Positions 1 to 9,000 of a stretch of 26,800 bases of DNA are shown piece by piece; the first letter of the stretch is position 1, and each line of letters begins with the position of its first letter. Position numbers and translations under genes: made by a program. Origin of the DNA: an uncultured Collinsella sp. GTDB lineage: Bacteria > Actinomycetota > Coriobacteriia > Coriobacteriales > Coriobacteriaceae. Where the stretch lies: assembly GCA_900757465.1 (NCBI GenBank), contig CAAENY010000052.1, positions 1 to 26,800 of the forward strand. The letters are read 5' to 3'. The notes under the pieces are model-generated. The model did no database searches and was not told the origin of the DNA. It worked only from the letters and a program-made list of their open reading frames with translations.

Positions 1-55
1 ATAAACTCCTTTGCTTGGATTTTTATAGTATAGCATATCAAATTCCCAAAAGCAA
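1..55 (-). promoter_or_regulatory. Promoter and RBS of a minus-strand gene starting left of the window
   Basis: Read on the minus strand, TTGCTT (50-55) and TATACT (27-32) are separated by exactly 17 bases and fit a sigma-70 type promoter. A Shine-Dalgarno AGGAG follows at 6-10, so the start codon should lie just outside the window at its left end. The gene itself cannot be seen. The surrounding DNA is clearly more AT-rich than the coding regions. Confidence 0.6.
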
Positions 56-119
56 CCCTGTTAAGATAAATTTTTTCTGTCACTGCACCTCCATATCTCC
101 ACCTATATAACATATCGAC

Positions 120-144
120 AAAAAAGACCGCCGGCGCGGGGCGG
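120..144 (-). terminator. Intrinsic terminator of the 96-residue ORF
   Basis: On the minus strand a CCGCC/GGCGG stem (140-144 with 128-132, 7-base loop) is followed by TCTTTTTT. It lies about 36 bases past the stop codon of the small minus-strand gene at 181-471, which makes it that gene's likely terminator. Confidence 0.6.
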
Positions 145-180
145 CGCCGACGATTGCGAGAGAATATCGATTGTTGGCTG

Positions 181-471
181 TTAAGCAGCGACGGCCTCGT
201 AGACCGTGGCGCCCGAGAAGCTGTCGTGCAGGCTCTTGCCGCAGATCCACGGCAGTTCGACGACCTCGCAGACCGTGTTGACCAGCTCGGAGCAGTCAGT
301 AAAGTGGCCCTTATCGTTGAGGGCCTCGCAATCCTGAACACGCCAATAGCCATCGGTGTGCGTGATGTAGTACTCGTGATCGTTAATCGACACGAAAGCG
401 CGCGTCTTGGAACGCAGCAGCTTCAGAAATCCTTCGAAGTCGGTCTCGACGACATCTCCAGCCTGGAACAT
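181..471 (-). CDS. Hypothetical protein, 96 aa
   Basis: I do not recognise this small acidic protein. It has no signal peptide and no membrane segment. It carries four cysteines (residues near 48, 60, 68 and 77) that form no obvious zinc motif, and the central stretch is rich in aromatic and charged residues. The start is well supported: AGGAGG sits seven bases before the ATG on the minus strand, and an intrinsic terminator follows the stop. The opposite-strand reading frame over the same DNA lacks a comparable ribosome binding site. The gene stands alone, divergent from the nitroreductase, so context gives no function. It is probably a cytosolic lineage-specific protein. Confidence 0.75.
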   Translation of the reverse strand: MFQAGDVVETDFEGFLKLLRSKTRAFVSINDHEYYITHTDGYWRVQDCEALNDKGHFTDCSELVNTVCEVVELPWICGKSLHDSFSGATVYEAVAA

Positions 472-766
472 GATGTTACCTCCTGGCCCGGCGCCACCAT
501 GGCGCGTTGATAAACGTTGATACTCCTTTAGTAAAACCTTTATCAGAGCTTATGCGCGCATCATTTAGGCAAGTGGTAAAAAACCGCAGGGTAGACGGGA
601 TAAAACGTTTAACCATCCCATTTGTTTGTCACATTCTGAAGGTACTTTTATGCAAAACCTACTTTCCCAATTGGAATCTATCCTTTTGGCCGGGCAATTG
701 ACCGTCTATCGTTTAAGCCCGACGGGTATGAACGGGGCATCTGCAACGCCACCGCAAGGAGACACC
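472..766. promoter_or_regulatory. Divergent intergenic region with putative operator-like motifs
   Basis: This spacer separates the 96-aa gene from the divergent nitroreductase. On the minus strand TTTACT and TATCAA are spaced by 17 bases and could be a weak promoter for the 96-aa gene. A direct repeat GTTGATA occurs at 506-512 and 516-522. A self-complementary AAACGTTT lies within TAAAACGTTTAACC near 601-614, which resembles the centre of LacI-type operators. No promoter for the nitroreductase stands out. All of these calls are tentative. Confidence 0.25.
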
Positions 767-1294
767 ATGGAGACTATCGAAGCACTCATTCACCGCCGCA
801 GCTGCCGCAAATACAGCGATCGTCCCGTCGAGGCCGAAAAGCTTGCACGTATTATCGAAGCCGGCCAATATGCACCGAGCGGCATGGGCCGCCAGCCGGT
901 GACGTTTGTCGCCGTCACCGACCCCGCGACCGTCGAGCGTCTCTCACAGCTCAACGCCCAGGTCATGGGCAGCAACGGCGACCCCTTCTATGGCGCCAAG
1001 ACCGTTGTGGTGGTGCTGGTTGACCGTAGCGTGCCAACGCATCTGGAAGACGGTTCGCTCGCCATGGGCAACCTGCTCAATGCTGCCTATGCGCTGGGCG
1101 TTGATTCGTGCTGGATTCATCGCGCACACGAGGTCTTCGACTCGCCCGAAGGCTTGGAACTGCTGGCAAGCTGGGGCCTGCCCGCCGACGGCAGCCTGCG
1201 CGGCGTCGGTCACTGCATTCTGGGCTACGCCGAGGACACGCTACCCGAGGCAAAGCCGCGCCGCGACAACGTCGTGTATGTTCCGCCGTTCTAA
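767..1294 (+). CDS. Nitroreductase family protein
   Basis: This 175-residue protein belongs to the FMN-dependent nitroreductase superfamily, which reduces nitro compounds, quinones or flavins with NAD(P)H in the cytosol. The N-terminal RRSCRKYSDRPV (about residues 9-20) and the following APSGMGRQP are the phosphate-binding RRSxRxF-type and APSGxNxQP-type FMN contacts of the family. The central stretch (about residues 105-125) around MGNLLNAAYALGVDSCWI is the typical helix and strand. An upstream ATG at 626 is open, but the ATG at 767 has AAGGAG six bases before it and is where family similarity begins. Its length is normal for the short class. The stop codon sits inside the first hairpin of repeat A. 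Substrate cannot be told. Confidence 0.9.
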   Translation: METIEALIHRRSCRKYSDRPVEAEKLARIIEAGQYAPSGMGRQPVTFVAVTDPATVERLSQLNAQVMGSNGDPFYGAKTVVVVLVDRSVPTHLEDGSLAMGNLLNAAYALGVDSCWIHRAHEVFDSPEGLELLASWGLPADGSLRGVGHCILGYAEDTLPEAKPRRDNVVYVPPF

Positions 1295-1424
1295 CGAACG
1301 GCGGACCCGTTGACGCTGCGCGGGCCGCATTCACGCCAATCTGACGTTCAATTTCGAGGGCGCGACCAAAAGGTCAGCGCCCTCTCATTTCACGTCACCT
1401 TGGCGCAAATGCGGCTCGCTCGCT
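1283..1424 (+). repeat. Repeat family A, copy 1 (structured gene-tail element)
   Basis: This copy begins with hairpin H1, CCGCCGTTC (1283-1291) and GAACGGCGG (1296-1304), whose four-base loop contains the nitroreductase stop codon. The conserved block CTGCGCGGG follows, then AATCTGACGTTCAA. Hairpin H2 is GAGGGCGCGACC (1356-1367), loop AAAA, and GGTC-A-GCGCCCTC (1372-1384). After H2 come TTTCACGTCACCTT and a GCTCGCTCGCT tail. The same modules recur in the same order at 12316-12465 and, on the minus strand, at 16235-16376. There is no run of T after either hairpin, so it is not a classical terminator. Confidence 0.8.
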
Positions 1425-1471
1425 GCTGGCGACTGACATCGAATGAGCCACTGCTGGCATTCGGCACTTGG

Positions 1472-1504
1472 GCAGCTAAAAAAGGCCCGTCCCAAATTAG
1501 CTGC
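1472..1504 (-). terminator. Inverted repeat, possible terminator of the 191-aa gene
   Basis: Just after the stop codon of the minus-strand gene, the arms GCAGCTAA and TTAGCTGC (1497-1504 with 1472-1479) flank GGGACGGGCC followed by six T. The T run and inverted repeat suggest a terminator, but the GC-rich part has no full pairing partner nearby. The call is weak. Confidence 0.35.
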
Positions 1505-1516
1505 TCCACTCGCAAC

Positions 1517-2092
1517 TTATCTTGCCGATGGAGTTGTCGTCGTTTCGTTCGTCTGGGCCGTTTCGGCGTCGTCGCCTTGCTTGTCTTCGTCCTTTTGCGC
1601 ATCGGCGATGGTGGAGGCCGCCGCAACGATGCCGCGCTGGGGCGCGACGCCCGTCTGGGTCTGAGCGCCCTCGACAACTTCTGTGCCTGCATGCGCGAGC
1701 TCAGGCGATTTAAACACTGCGTCCAAGTTGGCGCCACCGCCGGCGTAGCCAAGCGCAGCGAGCGCGATGACGATCACTGCAACGACAACCGCGATCGGAA
1801 CGTAGCGATACCAGCCGGCGGGATTGAGCCCACTGCGGCGAGCCGCCCCGCGGCTGATGTAACCAAGCGTGCCGTCGTGCTTGAGCTTTGAGCCCACCAC
1901 GCGTTTGCGGCCCCACAGCGAGGACTCTGCCTGCATTGCCAAGCGAGCGCTTGCCGAAGGATAGCCATATTTAGTGCGCTTGAACGAGCCATCAAACCCC
2001 GAGGCGTGTTTGCCCCACGTCACCGATGTCGTGCGTCGGTTAACCGGCGCGGCACTCCGTCTTCTGCGGCTCGGTTTTGAAGTCTCAGCCAT
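1517..2092 (-). CDS. Hypothetical basic single-pass membrane protein, 191 aa
   Basis: I recognise no family. The N-terminal half is strongly basic and Ser/Arg-rich (RRRR at about residues 9-12, many Lys and Arg up to residue 95). One hydrophobic helix follows (PIAVVVAVIVIALAALGY, about residues 97-115). The C-terminal 75 residues are acidic, Thr/Gln/Glu-rich and low in complexity. By the positive-inside rule the basic half should be cytosolic and the tail outside. The ATG at 2092 is preferred because the basic region starts there and a GAGGG precedes it, though the spacing is short; a start 18 codons upstream is possible. It lies tail to tail with the nitroreductase and head-on to nothing informative. 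Confidence 0.65.
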   Translation of the reverse strand: MAETSKPSRRRRSAAPVNRRTTSVTWGKHASGFDGSFKRTKYGYPSASARLAMQAESSLWGRKRVVGSKLKHDGTLGYISRGAARRSGLNPAGWYRYVPIAVVVAVIVIALAALGYAGGGANLDAVFKSPELAHAGTEVVEGAQTQTGVAPQRGIVAAASTIADAQKDEDKQGDDAETAQTNETTTTPSAR

Positions 2093-2176
2093 ATGCCCTC
2101 GCACGCCGTAACCAAATCGAAACAATAACGCTTTGGACTGTAGCACACGCGTCGCGCGCGGTCACGGGCGCCTCGC

Positions 2177-3394
2177 TCAACGGTCATCGTCCTTCAGCAA
2201 GCGCCACAGCGTTGTACGGCTTATGCCCAGCACCTCCGCCGCACGGGTTCGGTTGCCGTGTAGATGATCTACAACCAGATGCGCGATATCTCGCTCGGTA
2301 TCGGCCAGCGGTCGCAGGATATACAGGTCACTTTCGAGTGTCGGGGCGCCAAAGGTTGTGGTCTTAATCACGTCCTCTTGGGCGAGCACTTCCTCCGCCA
2401 CAGCGCGGTCCACCGCGCCCGCCCCCACCAATATATACAGTCTTTCCGAGACCTCGCGGAGCTGCAGATAATTGCGCGGCCAGCGGTAAGCATCGAGCGT
2501 CTTCGTCGCCGCGGCAGACAGCGTGGGCGCTGCTGTCCCAAATGCATCAGCGAGATATTCCAAATAGCACGCGACCTTCGTCGACGCGGCTCCCTGCTCG
2601 GCGATTGCCGGCGCCACGCTCACCGCACAGGCGAAGCGCTCGGTCACAAAAGCAGCCTGATCGCTTTCGCTGCCGCCCGGCATGTCATTCGCCGTCAGCA
2701 CCACATGGCAGCGCGTCGCCAACGCGGTGTCGGCCATCGTGGAAACGAGCTCGCGGAGGCGCTGGGGACCAACCGCATTCCAGCCCTCAATGCAAAGGGT
2801 CAGCCCTGTTTGAAACAGCGGCGATTCGGAGCTTTTGAGCACATGGCGCCAACCGCGATCGGTGAGCTCATCGAGCGCGACGGAAACAAAGGGTTGATCG
2901 GCAAAAGGGCCATCCAGATAGAGGCGCTTGGCAATCTCGACCTGACCCGCGCCCAGCTCGCCCTCGAGCATAAGGGGCACACCGCGCGCGTAGCTCTCGG
3001 CGACCGGCGCAGCCACCGAGGCCGCCCCCTCAACGATGCCGTACGCGCTCGATTCGTAGCGGGCCTCAACTTCGTCGACGTTGAGCCACTCGATGCCCGC
3101 ATGCGCCGCGGCGCCGCGCACCTCGCGGACCACGACGACCCAAAGGCCCCCGCCCTCTTTGTCGGTGGGGCGAACGGTCAGGCTCAGGCGCGTACCCGCA
3201 CGCCCCATAACCAGACGCGCGCCGTCTCCTATACGGTCGAGGCGCTCAGCGACAAAAGCCGCCACATCCCACTCGAGCGCCGCGTCATTCATGGTCGAGA
3301 TCGCGACGTCCCCACGCGCATCGATTGCAAATGCCGAGGCCCCGGCAGCAGCCAGGGCCTCGGTCAAGATGTTCAGCTTAGCATCGCTATCCAT
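2177..3394 (-). CDS. Fis-type regulator with degenerate sigma-54-activator AAA domain
   Basis: This 405-residue protein has the layout of a sigma-54 enhancer-binding activator: an N-terminal sensor-like region (1-110), an AAA-like middle (about 125-340), and a C-terminal Fis HTH (about 365-402, ending RTRAAEVLGISRTTLWRLLK). The middle is clearly broken. The Walker A place reads GELGAGQ (145-151), with Gln for the essential Lys; the Walker B place reads LCIEGW instead of LFLDEI; no GAFTGA loop is visible; and the WPGNVREL motif has become WPRNYLQLREV. It probably binds DNA without ATP hydrolysis or sigma-54. The ATG at 3394 is chosen for its AGGGG; an in-frame start 67 codons upstream would run through the structured leader. 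It lies downstream of yeiH on the same strand. Confidence 0.8.
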   Translation of the reverse strand: MDSDAKLNILTEALAAAGASAFAIDARGDVAISTMNDAALEWDVAAFVAERLDRIGDGARLVMGRAGTRLSLTVRPTDKEGGGLWVVVVREVRGAAAHAGIEWLNVDEVEARYESSAYGIVEGAASVAAPVAESYARGVPLMLEGELGAGQVEIAKRLYLDGPFADQPFVSVALDELTDRGWRHVLKSSESPLFQTGLTLCIEGWNAVGPQRLRELVSTMADTALATRCHVVLTANDMPGGSESDQAAFVTERFACAVSVAPAIAEQGAASTKVACYLEYLADAFGTAAPTLSAAATKTLDAYRWPRNYLQLREVSERLYILVGAGAVDRAVAEEVLAQEDVIKTTTFGAPTLESDLYILRPLADTERDIAHLVVDHLHGNRTRAAEVLGISRTTLWRLLKDDDR

Positions 3395-3544
3395 GATTTG
3401 CCCCTGTCCGCAGCGACGTGCAACCGCCGACGGTCGCACGACCAAGTGTTTCAAAATTGAACGATATTGCTCACCAAACACTATAGGGCAGAAAGCGCCG
3501 TCCTGCGAGTATAGGTGTTGCCCCGCATCGCCATCCTGGCGGGG

Positions 3545-3609
3545 CGATAAGAGCTCTTCGGGACTTATAAACCTGCGGACAAGCCATACCCGCAAGAGCT
3601 CCTATCGCT
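3545..3609 (-). promoter_or_regulatory. Structured leader or intergenic hairpin upstream of the Fis-type regulator
   Basis: Two 13-base arms, GCGATAAGAGCTC near 3545-3557 and GAGCTCCTATCGC near 3597-3609, are complementary with one mismatch. They enclose a smaller TGCGG/CCGCA stem. On the minus strand a second hairpin, GCCCCGC/GCGGGGC, follows directly (about 3533-3551, sharing a few bases with the first). There is no T tract. It lies between yeiH and the regulator gene, so it could act in the leader or in the yeiH tail. It matches no riboswitch class I can name. Confidence 0.4.
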
Positions 3610-3660
3610 CCACCGTGAGAATGCGCTCGCCGGCAGCCAACACGCAAATTGGCTACTCCT

Positions 3661-4695
3661 CTACCAGATTCCCAGTACGTGTTGCACTCCCAAACTCATG
3701 CACGCAATGCCAATCCAGCAGCAAAAGCCCAGCGCGATGGGCTTGCCGCCCTTTTTGACCAGCTCGACGATATCGGTATTAAAACCAATAGCCGCCATGG
3801 CCATCACAATAAAGAACTTCGACAGCTCCTTGATGGGCGCCGTAAAGGACGCGGGAAGCTGAAACACCGTAGTGATCACGCTCGCCAGCACAAAGAACAG
3901 CACAAACATGGGAAACGCGCGTTTAAGCGAGAACGTGCTTTTGGCGTCACCGCCGGCCTTGCGCGCCAGATGCATCTGCCAGCAAGCAAGCGCCAGCGTG
4001 ATGGGAATGATGGCCAGCGTTCTGGTGAGCTTGACCACCGTGGCGCTCTCGAGCACATTGGCGCCGGGATGCATGCTGTCCCAGGCGCTCGCCGCAGCCG
4101 TTACGGACGAGGTGTCGTTAATGGCGGTGCCGGCAAACAGGCCAAAGCCCTCGTTGGTCAGCCCGAGCATGCCGCCGAGCGTCGGAAACACGAGCGCCGC
4201 GATAACGTTAAACAGGAAGATGACCGAAATGGCCTGGGCAATCTCGCGATCGTCGGCATCGATGACGGGTGCGGTCGCGGCGATGGCCGAACCGCCGCAA
4301 ATCGACGAACCCACACCCACAAGCGTCGCGATCTTACCCGGCACGTTCATAACGCGGCAGAGCACAAAGGCGACGACAAGCGAGGTCGAGATCGTCGCCA
4401 CGATAATCGGCAGCGACTGGGCGCCCTTGGACAGGATCTGGGAGAGGTTCATGCCAAAGCCAAGCAGGATAACCGCGTACTGCAAGACTTTTTTGGACGT
4501 ATAGGTGACGCCGGCGGCGAGCTGTTCGCGACGATTCTTGGGAAAGACGAGCGCCAGGACCATGCCAAAGAGGATGGCAAATACCGGACCGCCGACCACC
4601 TCAATTTGTTTGCCGAGCAACGTCGCGGGAATGGCGATGATCAGGCAGAACAAAACGCCTTTCCAGCGCTCGCGTACGATATTTGCCAGTTGCAT
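3661..4695 (-). CDS. yeiH: YeiH family putative sulfate/sulfite exporter
   Basis: This 344-residue integral membrane protein belongs to the YeiH / UPF0324 family (PF03601), annotated as putative sulfate exporters and often found with sulfonate or sulfur metabolism genes. Hydrophobic segments run through almost the whole length (about 8-11 helices). The diagnostic motif GSSICGGSAIAA lies at residues 129-140, with the family-typical GFGLFAGTAINDTSSV further on. AAGGAAT precedes the ATG at a good distance. Its length is normal. A GntR/FCD regulator is transcribed divergently from the same 163-base spacer and a Fis-type regulator follows downstream, so transcription control by either is likely. 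The exported ion is not proven for the family. Confidence 0.88.
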   Translation of the reverse strand: MQLANIVRERWKGVLFCLIIAIPATLLGKQIEVVGGPVFAILFGMVLALVFPKNRREQLAAGVTYTSKKVLQYAVILLGFGMNLSQILSKGAQSLPIIVATISTSLVVAFVLCRVMNVPGKIATLVGVGSSICGGSAIAATAPVIDADDREIAQAISVIFLFNVIAALVFPTLGGMLGLTNEGFGLFAGTAINDTSSVTAAASAWDSMHPGANVLESATVVKLTRTLAIIPITLALACWQMHLARKAGGDAKSTFSLKRAFPMFVLFFVLASVITTVFQLPASFTAPIKELSKFFIVMAMAAIGFNTDIVELVKKGGKPIALGFCCWIGIACMSLGVQHVLGIW

Positions 4696-4858
4696 ATGGG
4701 ATTCCTTCTTTCTATTTCACGTTTTCGACGGCTTATGATACGGCAACATTGAGCGCAGCCTTGCGCAAACACAGACTAAGATGCCGCAATAGTTCTCAGG
4801 CAACAGCCGAATTACCCACCGTGGAGAGCTGATTCGCGGCATAATTAACAACTGACAT
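4696..4858. promoter_or_regulatory. Divergent promoter region between yeiH and the GntR gene
   Basis: This 163-base spacer must hold promoters for both genes. On the plus strand CATAAT lies within CGGCATAATTAAC, about 12 bases before the GntR ATG, and would give a nearly leaderless transcript. No convincing -35 was found. This is the natural place for a GntR operator, but I see no clear palindrome. Confidence 0.35.
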
Positions 4859-5590
4859 ATGAGTTTGATAGAACAGTTGCGAGGCGCTATGGAAGAATCG
4901 ATGCACGTCGGCGGGCAGGAAACGAGCCTACAGGACCAGTCCTACCACACCATTCGACGCAAAATCGTCTACCTGGACTACAAGCCGGGCGAAAAGCTGG
5001 GCGTCAAGCAACTTTGCGACGACCTGGATATGGGGCGCACCCCTGTGCGCGAGGCACTGGTGCGTCTGGCGCAAGAGGGCCTGGTGCGCACCGTGCCCCA
5101 GAGCGGTACCTACGTCTCACCCATCAACCTCACCCTTGCCGAGAGTGCCTGTTACATCCGCGAGCATCTGGAAAAGCAGGTGATTGTGGAGTGCTGTGCG
5201 CGCGCCACGTCGGCCGGCATCGAGCAGCTCGACCGCGCCATCGCGCTGCAGGAAAAGGCCATGGCCGAAGAGGATCGCATCGGCTTCTTTTTGAGCGACA
5301 ACCTCATGCATCACATGATTTTTAGCATCGCATGTCGCAGCACCGTGTGGTCGTGGCTCGAAGAGACCAATGCCGACCTGGAGCGCTTCCGCTGGCTGCG
5401 CGCCGCCACGCAGGTTCTCGACAATCAGGACATCGTGAACGAGCACAAGCAGATTCGCCGCGCCATCGCCGGTCGCGACCCCATCGAAGCGAGCTTTTTG
5501 GTCAGCAAGCACCTGCACATGATGTTCCGCAACCAAACCGAGGTTCTGGACCAGTTCCCCGAGTACTTCGAGACCAGCAAGCTCCGCTAA
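4859..5590 (+). CDS. GntR family regulator, FCD subfamily
   Basis: This 243-residue DNA-binding regulator has an N-terminal GntR winged helix (about residues 25-90: SYHTIRRKIVYLDYKPGEKL, then MGRTPVREALVRLAQEGLV and the QSGTYV wing). A helical FCD ligand-binding domain follows (about 100-225), with candidate metal-binding Asp and His residues such as DNLMHHMIF and the C-terminal VSKHLHMMF. FCD members usually sense carboxylic acids or sugar acids. No good Shine-Dalgarno precedes the ATG at 4859, and the -10-like CATAAT sits so close that translation may be leaderless. An alternative start is the ATG at about 4889, with GAGG before it. It is divergent from yeiH, which it may control. A copy of repeat B begins directly after its stop codon. 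Confidence 0.9.
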   Translation: MSLIEQLRGAMEESMHVGGQETSLQDQSYHTIRRKIVYLDYKPGEKLGVKQLCDDLDMGRTPVREALVRLAQEGLVRTVPQSGTYVSPINLTLAESACYIREHLEKQVIVECCARATSAGIEQLDRAIALQEKAMAEEDRIGFFLSDNLMHHMIFSIACRSTVWSWLEETNADLERFRWLRAATQVLDNQDIVNEHKQIRRAIAGRDPIEASFLVSKHLHMMFRNQTEVLDQFPEYFETSKLR

Positions 5591-5638
5591 CCTGCCAAAA
5601 AGGGACAGGTTTATTTTGGCAGGTTTTATCTGGGCAAA
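5591..5638 (+). repeat. Repeat family B, copy 1 (REP-like)
   Basis: Arms CCTGCCAAAA and TTTTGGCAGG flank AGGGACAGGTTTA; a tail TTTTATCTGGGCAAA follows. It starts on the first base after the GntR stop codon. Near-identical copies occur at 7767-7813 (minus orientation), 12494-12541 and 13054-13101. Confidence 0.9.
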
Positions 5639-5644
5639 TGCAAC

Positions 5645-5681
5645 AAGGCCCGGCTCCGTCTTTGATGCGGAGCCGGGCCTT
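5645..5681. terminator. Bidirectional terminator between the GntR gene and glmS
   Basis: A perfect 14-bp stem, AAGGCCCGGCTCCG (5645-5658) with CGGAGCCGGGCCTT (5668-5681), has a nine-base loop and CAAC/GTTG flanks. Moderately T-rich sequence follows on both strands. It separates two convergent genes and can serve both. Confidence 0.8.
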
Positions 5682-5705
5682 AGTTGTTAGAACGACGGAA
5701 CTCGA

Positions 5706-7553
<1,848 letters not shown>

Positions 7554-7627
7554 AGGATAAATCCCTTCGTTCGCGTGACTGCAAGACGTCCACGCACAGG
7601 GGGCGCTGAGACGTATAACGTTCGAGT

Positions 7628-7687
7628 ATTGTACTCACGCAAGCGCAAGCTGATATACCAGAAGTGGTATCTCAACTTAGATACCAC
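7628..7687 (-). promoter_or_regulatory. Putative glmS promoter with overlapping operator palindromes
   Basis: On the minus strand TACAAT (7628-7633) is a good -10 for glmS. Just upstream, in and beyond the -35 position, lie ATACCA-gaag-TGGTAT (7655-7670) and the longer GTGGTATCT-caactt-AGATACCAC (7664-7687). They share the middle half-site. The arrangement of alternating half-sites suits a dimeric regulator, for example a GntR/HutC amino-sugar regulator, but the regulator is unknown. Confidence 0.5.
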
Positions 7688-7715
7688 CCGATGCACACAC
7701 GTCCAGCCGGTCCAA

Positions 7716-7750
7716 ACCACCACAAAGGTGCCTGTCCCCTTTGTGGTGGT
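7716..7750. repeat. Palindromic repeat C, related to family B
   Basis: Thirteen-base perfect arms, ACCACCACAAAGG (7716-7728) and CCTTTGTGGTGGT (7738-7750), enclose a nine-base loop. Read on the minus strand, the arm/loop junction contains GGGGACAGGCA, which shares the GGGACAGG core of family B. Only one copy lies in this window. Confidence 0.75.
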
Positions 7751-7766
7751 CGCGCTGGCAACGGCG

Positions 7767-7813
7767 TTTCCCCAGATAAACCTGCCAAAATAAACCTGTC
7801 CCTTTTTGGTAGG
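7767..7813 (-). repeat. Repeat family B, copy 2 (inverted orientation)
   Basis: Read on the minus strand this is CCTACCAAAA, AGGGACAGGTTTA, TTTTGGCAGG, then a tail TTTATCTGGGGAAA. One arm carries a C to T change that breaks a pair, and the tail is one T shorter than in copy 1. It sits only 16 bases from repeat C and close to the LacI-gene start. Confidence 0.88.
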
Positions 7814-7864
7814 TTTAGGATGCTACAATCTGGCTTGTACTTGAAACGCATCAAAGGGGCCGCT

Positions 7865-8998
7865 ATGGCAAAGGTTAAAATCAGCGACGTCGCGCGCGAA
7901 GCCGGGGTTTCGTTGGGCACGGTTTCCAACGCGCTCAACCATCCCGAAAAGTTGCGTCCCGAGACCCTCAAGCTCATTAACGAAACCATCAATCGACTGG
8001 GCTACCTGCCCAACCAAAGCGCTCGTCAGCTCGCGGGCGGCGCCACCAAGTCCTTTGGCCTGGTGCTCCCCCGTCTCGACCACGGCTTTTCGCTCCAAAT
8101 CGCCAGCGGCGCCCACAACGAGGCCCGCAAGCACGGCTACGATCTGCTCATCGCCAATGCCGATAACGACGATATTCTCGAGGATCATTACCTGCGCTAT
8201 TTTATGGGTACGCAGATGTCCGGCGTCATGGTTCAGCCCATGGCGTCCCCCGACTGGCACCCCGCTATGACCAAGATGCCCGTGCCGATCGTCTATCTGG
8301 ACATCCATTGCTCCGAGCCCGGTTACTACGTGGCCGCCGACAACGAGGCACAGGGGCGTATTATCGCCGAGCTCGCCATCGCCCGCGGCGCACGCCATAT
8401 CACCGTTGTGGGCCGAGCGGCATTTATGCAGCTCACCCTGCGCGTCCTTGGCATCCACAAGGCACTTGCCCTGCATCCTGATATCAAAATTGAGGTCATC
8501 GACGCCGGCGAATGGAATACCGCAGCCGACGGCTACAGTATCGGTGCCCAGATTGCCGAACGCTCTGTTGACGAGCGCCCCGATTTTGTCATCGGCCTGA
8601 CCGACGTATTGGCCTCGGGCGTTATCTCGGCGCTGGTCGACAAGGGCATTTCCGTCCCCGGCCAGATTCTTGTTGCCGGCTGCGATGGCAACCCGCTTGC
8701 CTGGAGCGGATCGGTCCCCCTCACCACGGTAGCACCACCGGGCTACGAGATCGGCCGCAAGGGCGTGCAGCTGCTCATGGAACAAATCGAGGATAAACCT
8801 GCCGCCAAGACCAAACGAGTCCGCATCGGCTCCGCCGCGCGCACCGTCACCACGGTCACGGCCACCGAGGACATTAACCGTCAGGAGCTCGTGCGCCCCT
8901 TCTTGCTCGAACGTATGAGCACCCAAAAGGACGAGCAGCACCCGACGGGCCCATCCGCGGCCCCAATAACCGACATCAACCTGGGCGCCTACCTGTAA
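7865..8998 (+). CDS. LacI family transcriptional regulator
   Basis: This 377-residue repressor-type protein opens with a LacI HTH (MAKVKISDVAREAGVSLGTVSNALNHPEKL, residues 1-30) and the hinge helix NQSARQLAGG (about 52-61). A periplasmic-binding-protein-like sensor domain follows (about 62-345). The C-terminal 35 residues are a polar tail beyond the usual end of the family. The frame is open for 67 codons upstream, but that part runs through repeats B and C; the ATG at 7865 has AAGGGG before it and starts the HTH. It is divergent from glmS and followed by a terminator, with no sugar genes beside it, so its target is unknown. It may be autoregulated or may act on glmS. Confidence 0.93.
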   Translation: MAKVKISDVAREAGVSLGTVSNALNHPEKLRPETLKLINETINRLGYLPNQSARQLAGGATKSFGLVLPRLDHGFSLQIASGAHNEARKHGYDLLIANADNDDILEDHYLRYFMGTQMSGVMVQPMASPDWHPAMTKMPVPIVYLDIHCSEPGYYVAADNEAQGRIIAELAIARGARHITVVGRAAFMQLTLRVLGIHKALALHPDIKIEVIDAGEWNTAADGYSIGAQIAERSVDERPDFVIGLTDVLASGVISALVDKGISVPGQILVAGCDGNPLAWSGSVPLTTVAPPGYEIGRKGVQLLMEQIEDKPAAKTKRVRIGSAARTVTTVTATEDINRQELVRPFLLERMSTQKDEQHPTGPSAAPITDINLGAYL

Positions 8999-9000
8999 CA

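Noticed and set aside
154..510. A 118-codon plus-strand frame over the small hypothetical gene
   Set aside because: The minus-strand frame has AGGAGG at the right distance and a terminator; this one has neither.
626..766. Extended N-terminus for the nitroreductase from the ATG at 626
   Set aside because: The extra 47 residues match nothing, and a good Shine-Dalgarno stands before the ATG at 767.
1283..1424. Repeat A copy 1 as a simple intrinsic terminator
   Set aside because: Neither hairpin is followed by a T run, and conserved blocks extend far beyond the hairpins.
2264..3460. A 398-codon plus-strand frame
   Set aside because: It is antisense to the Fis-type regulator; the product is Arg/His-rich with no domain.
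7554..7715. glmS ribozyme upstream of glmS
   Set aside because: The conserved ribozyme core is not recognisable in the leader, and the ribozyme is typical of Firmicutes rather than actinobacteria.
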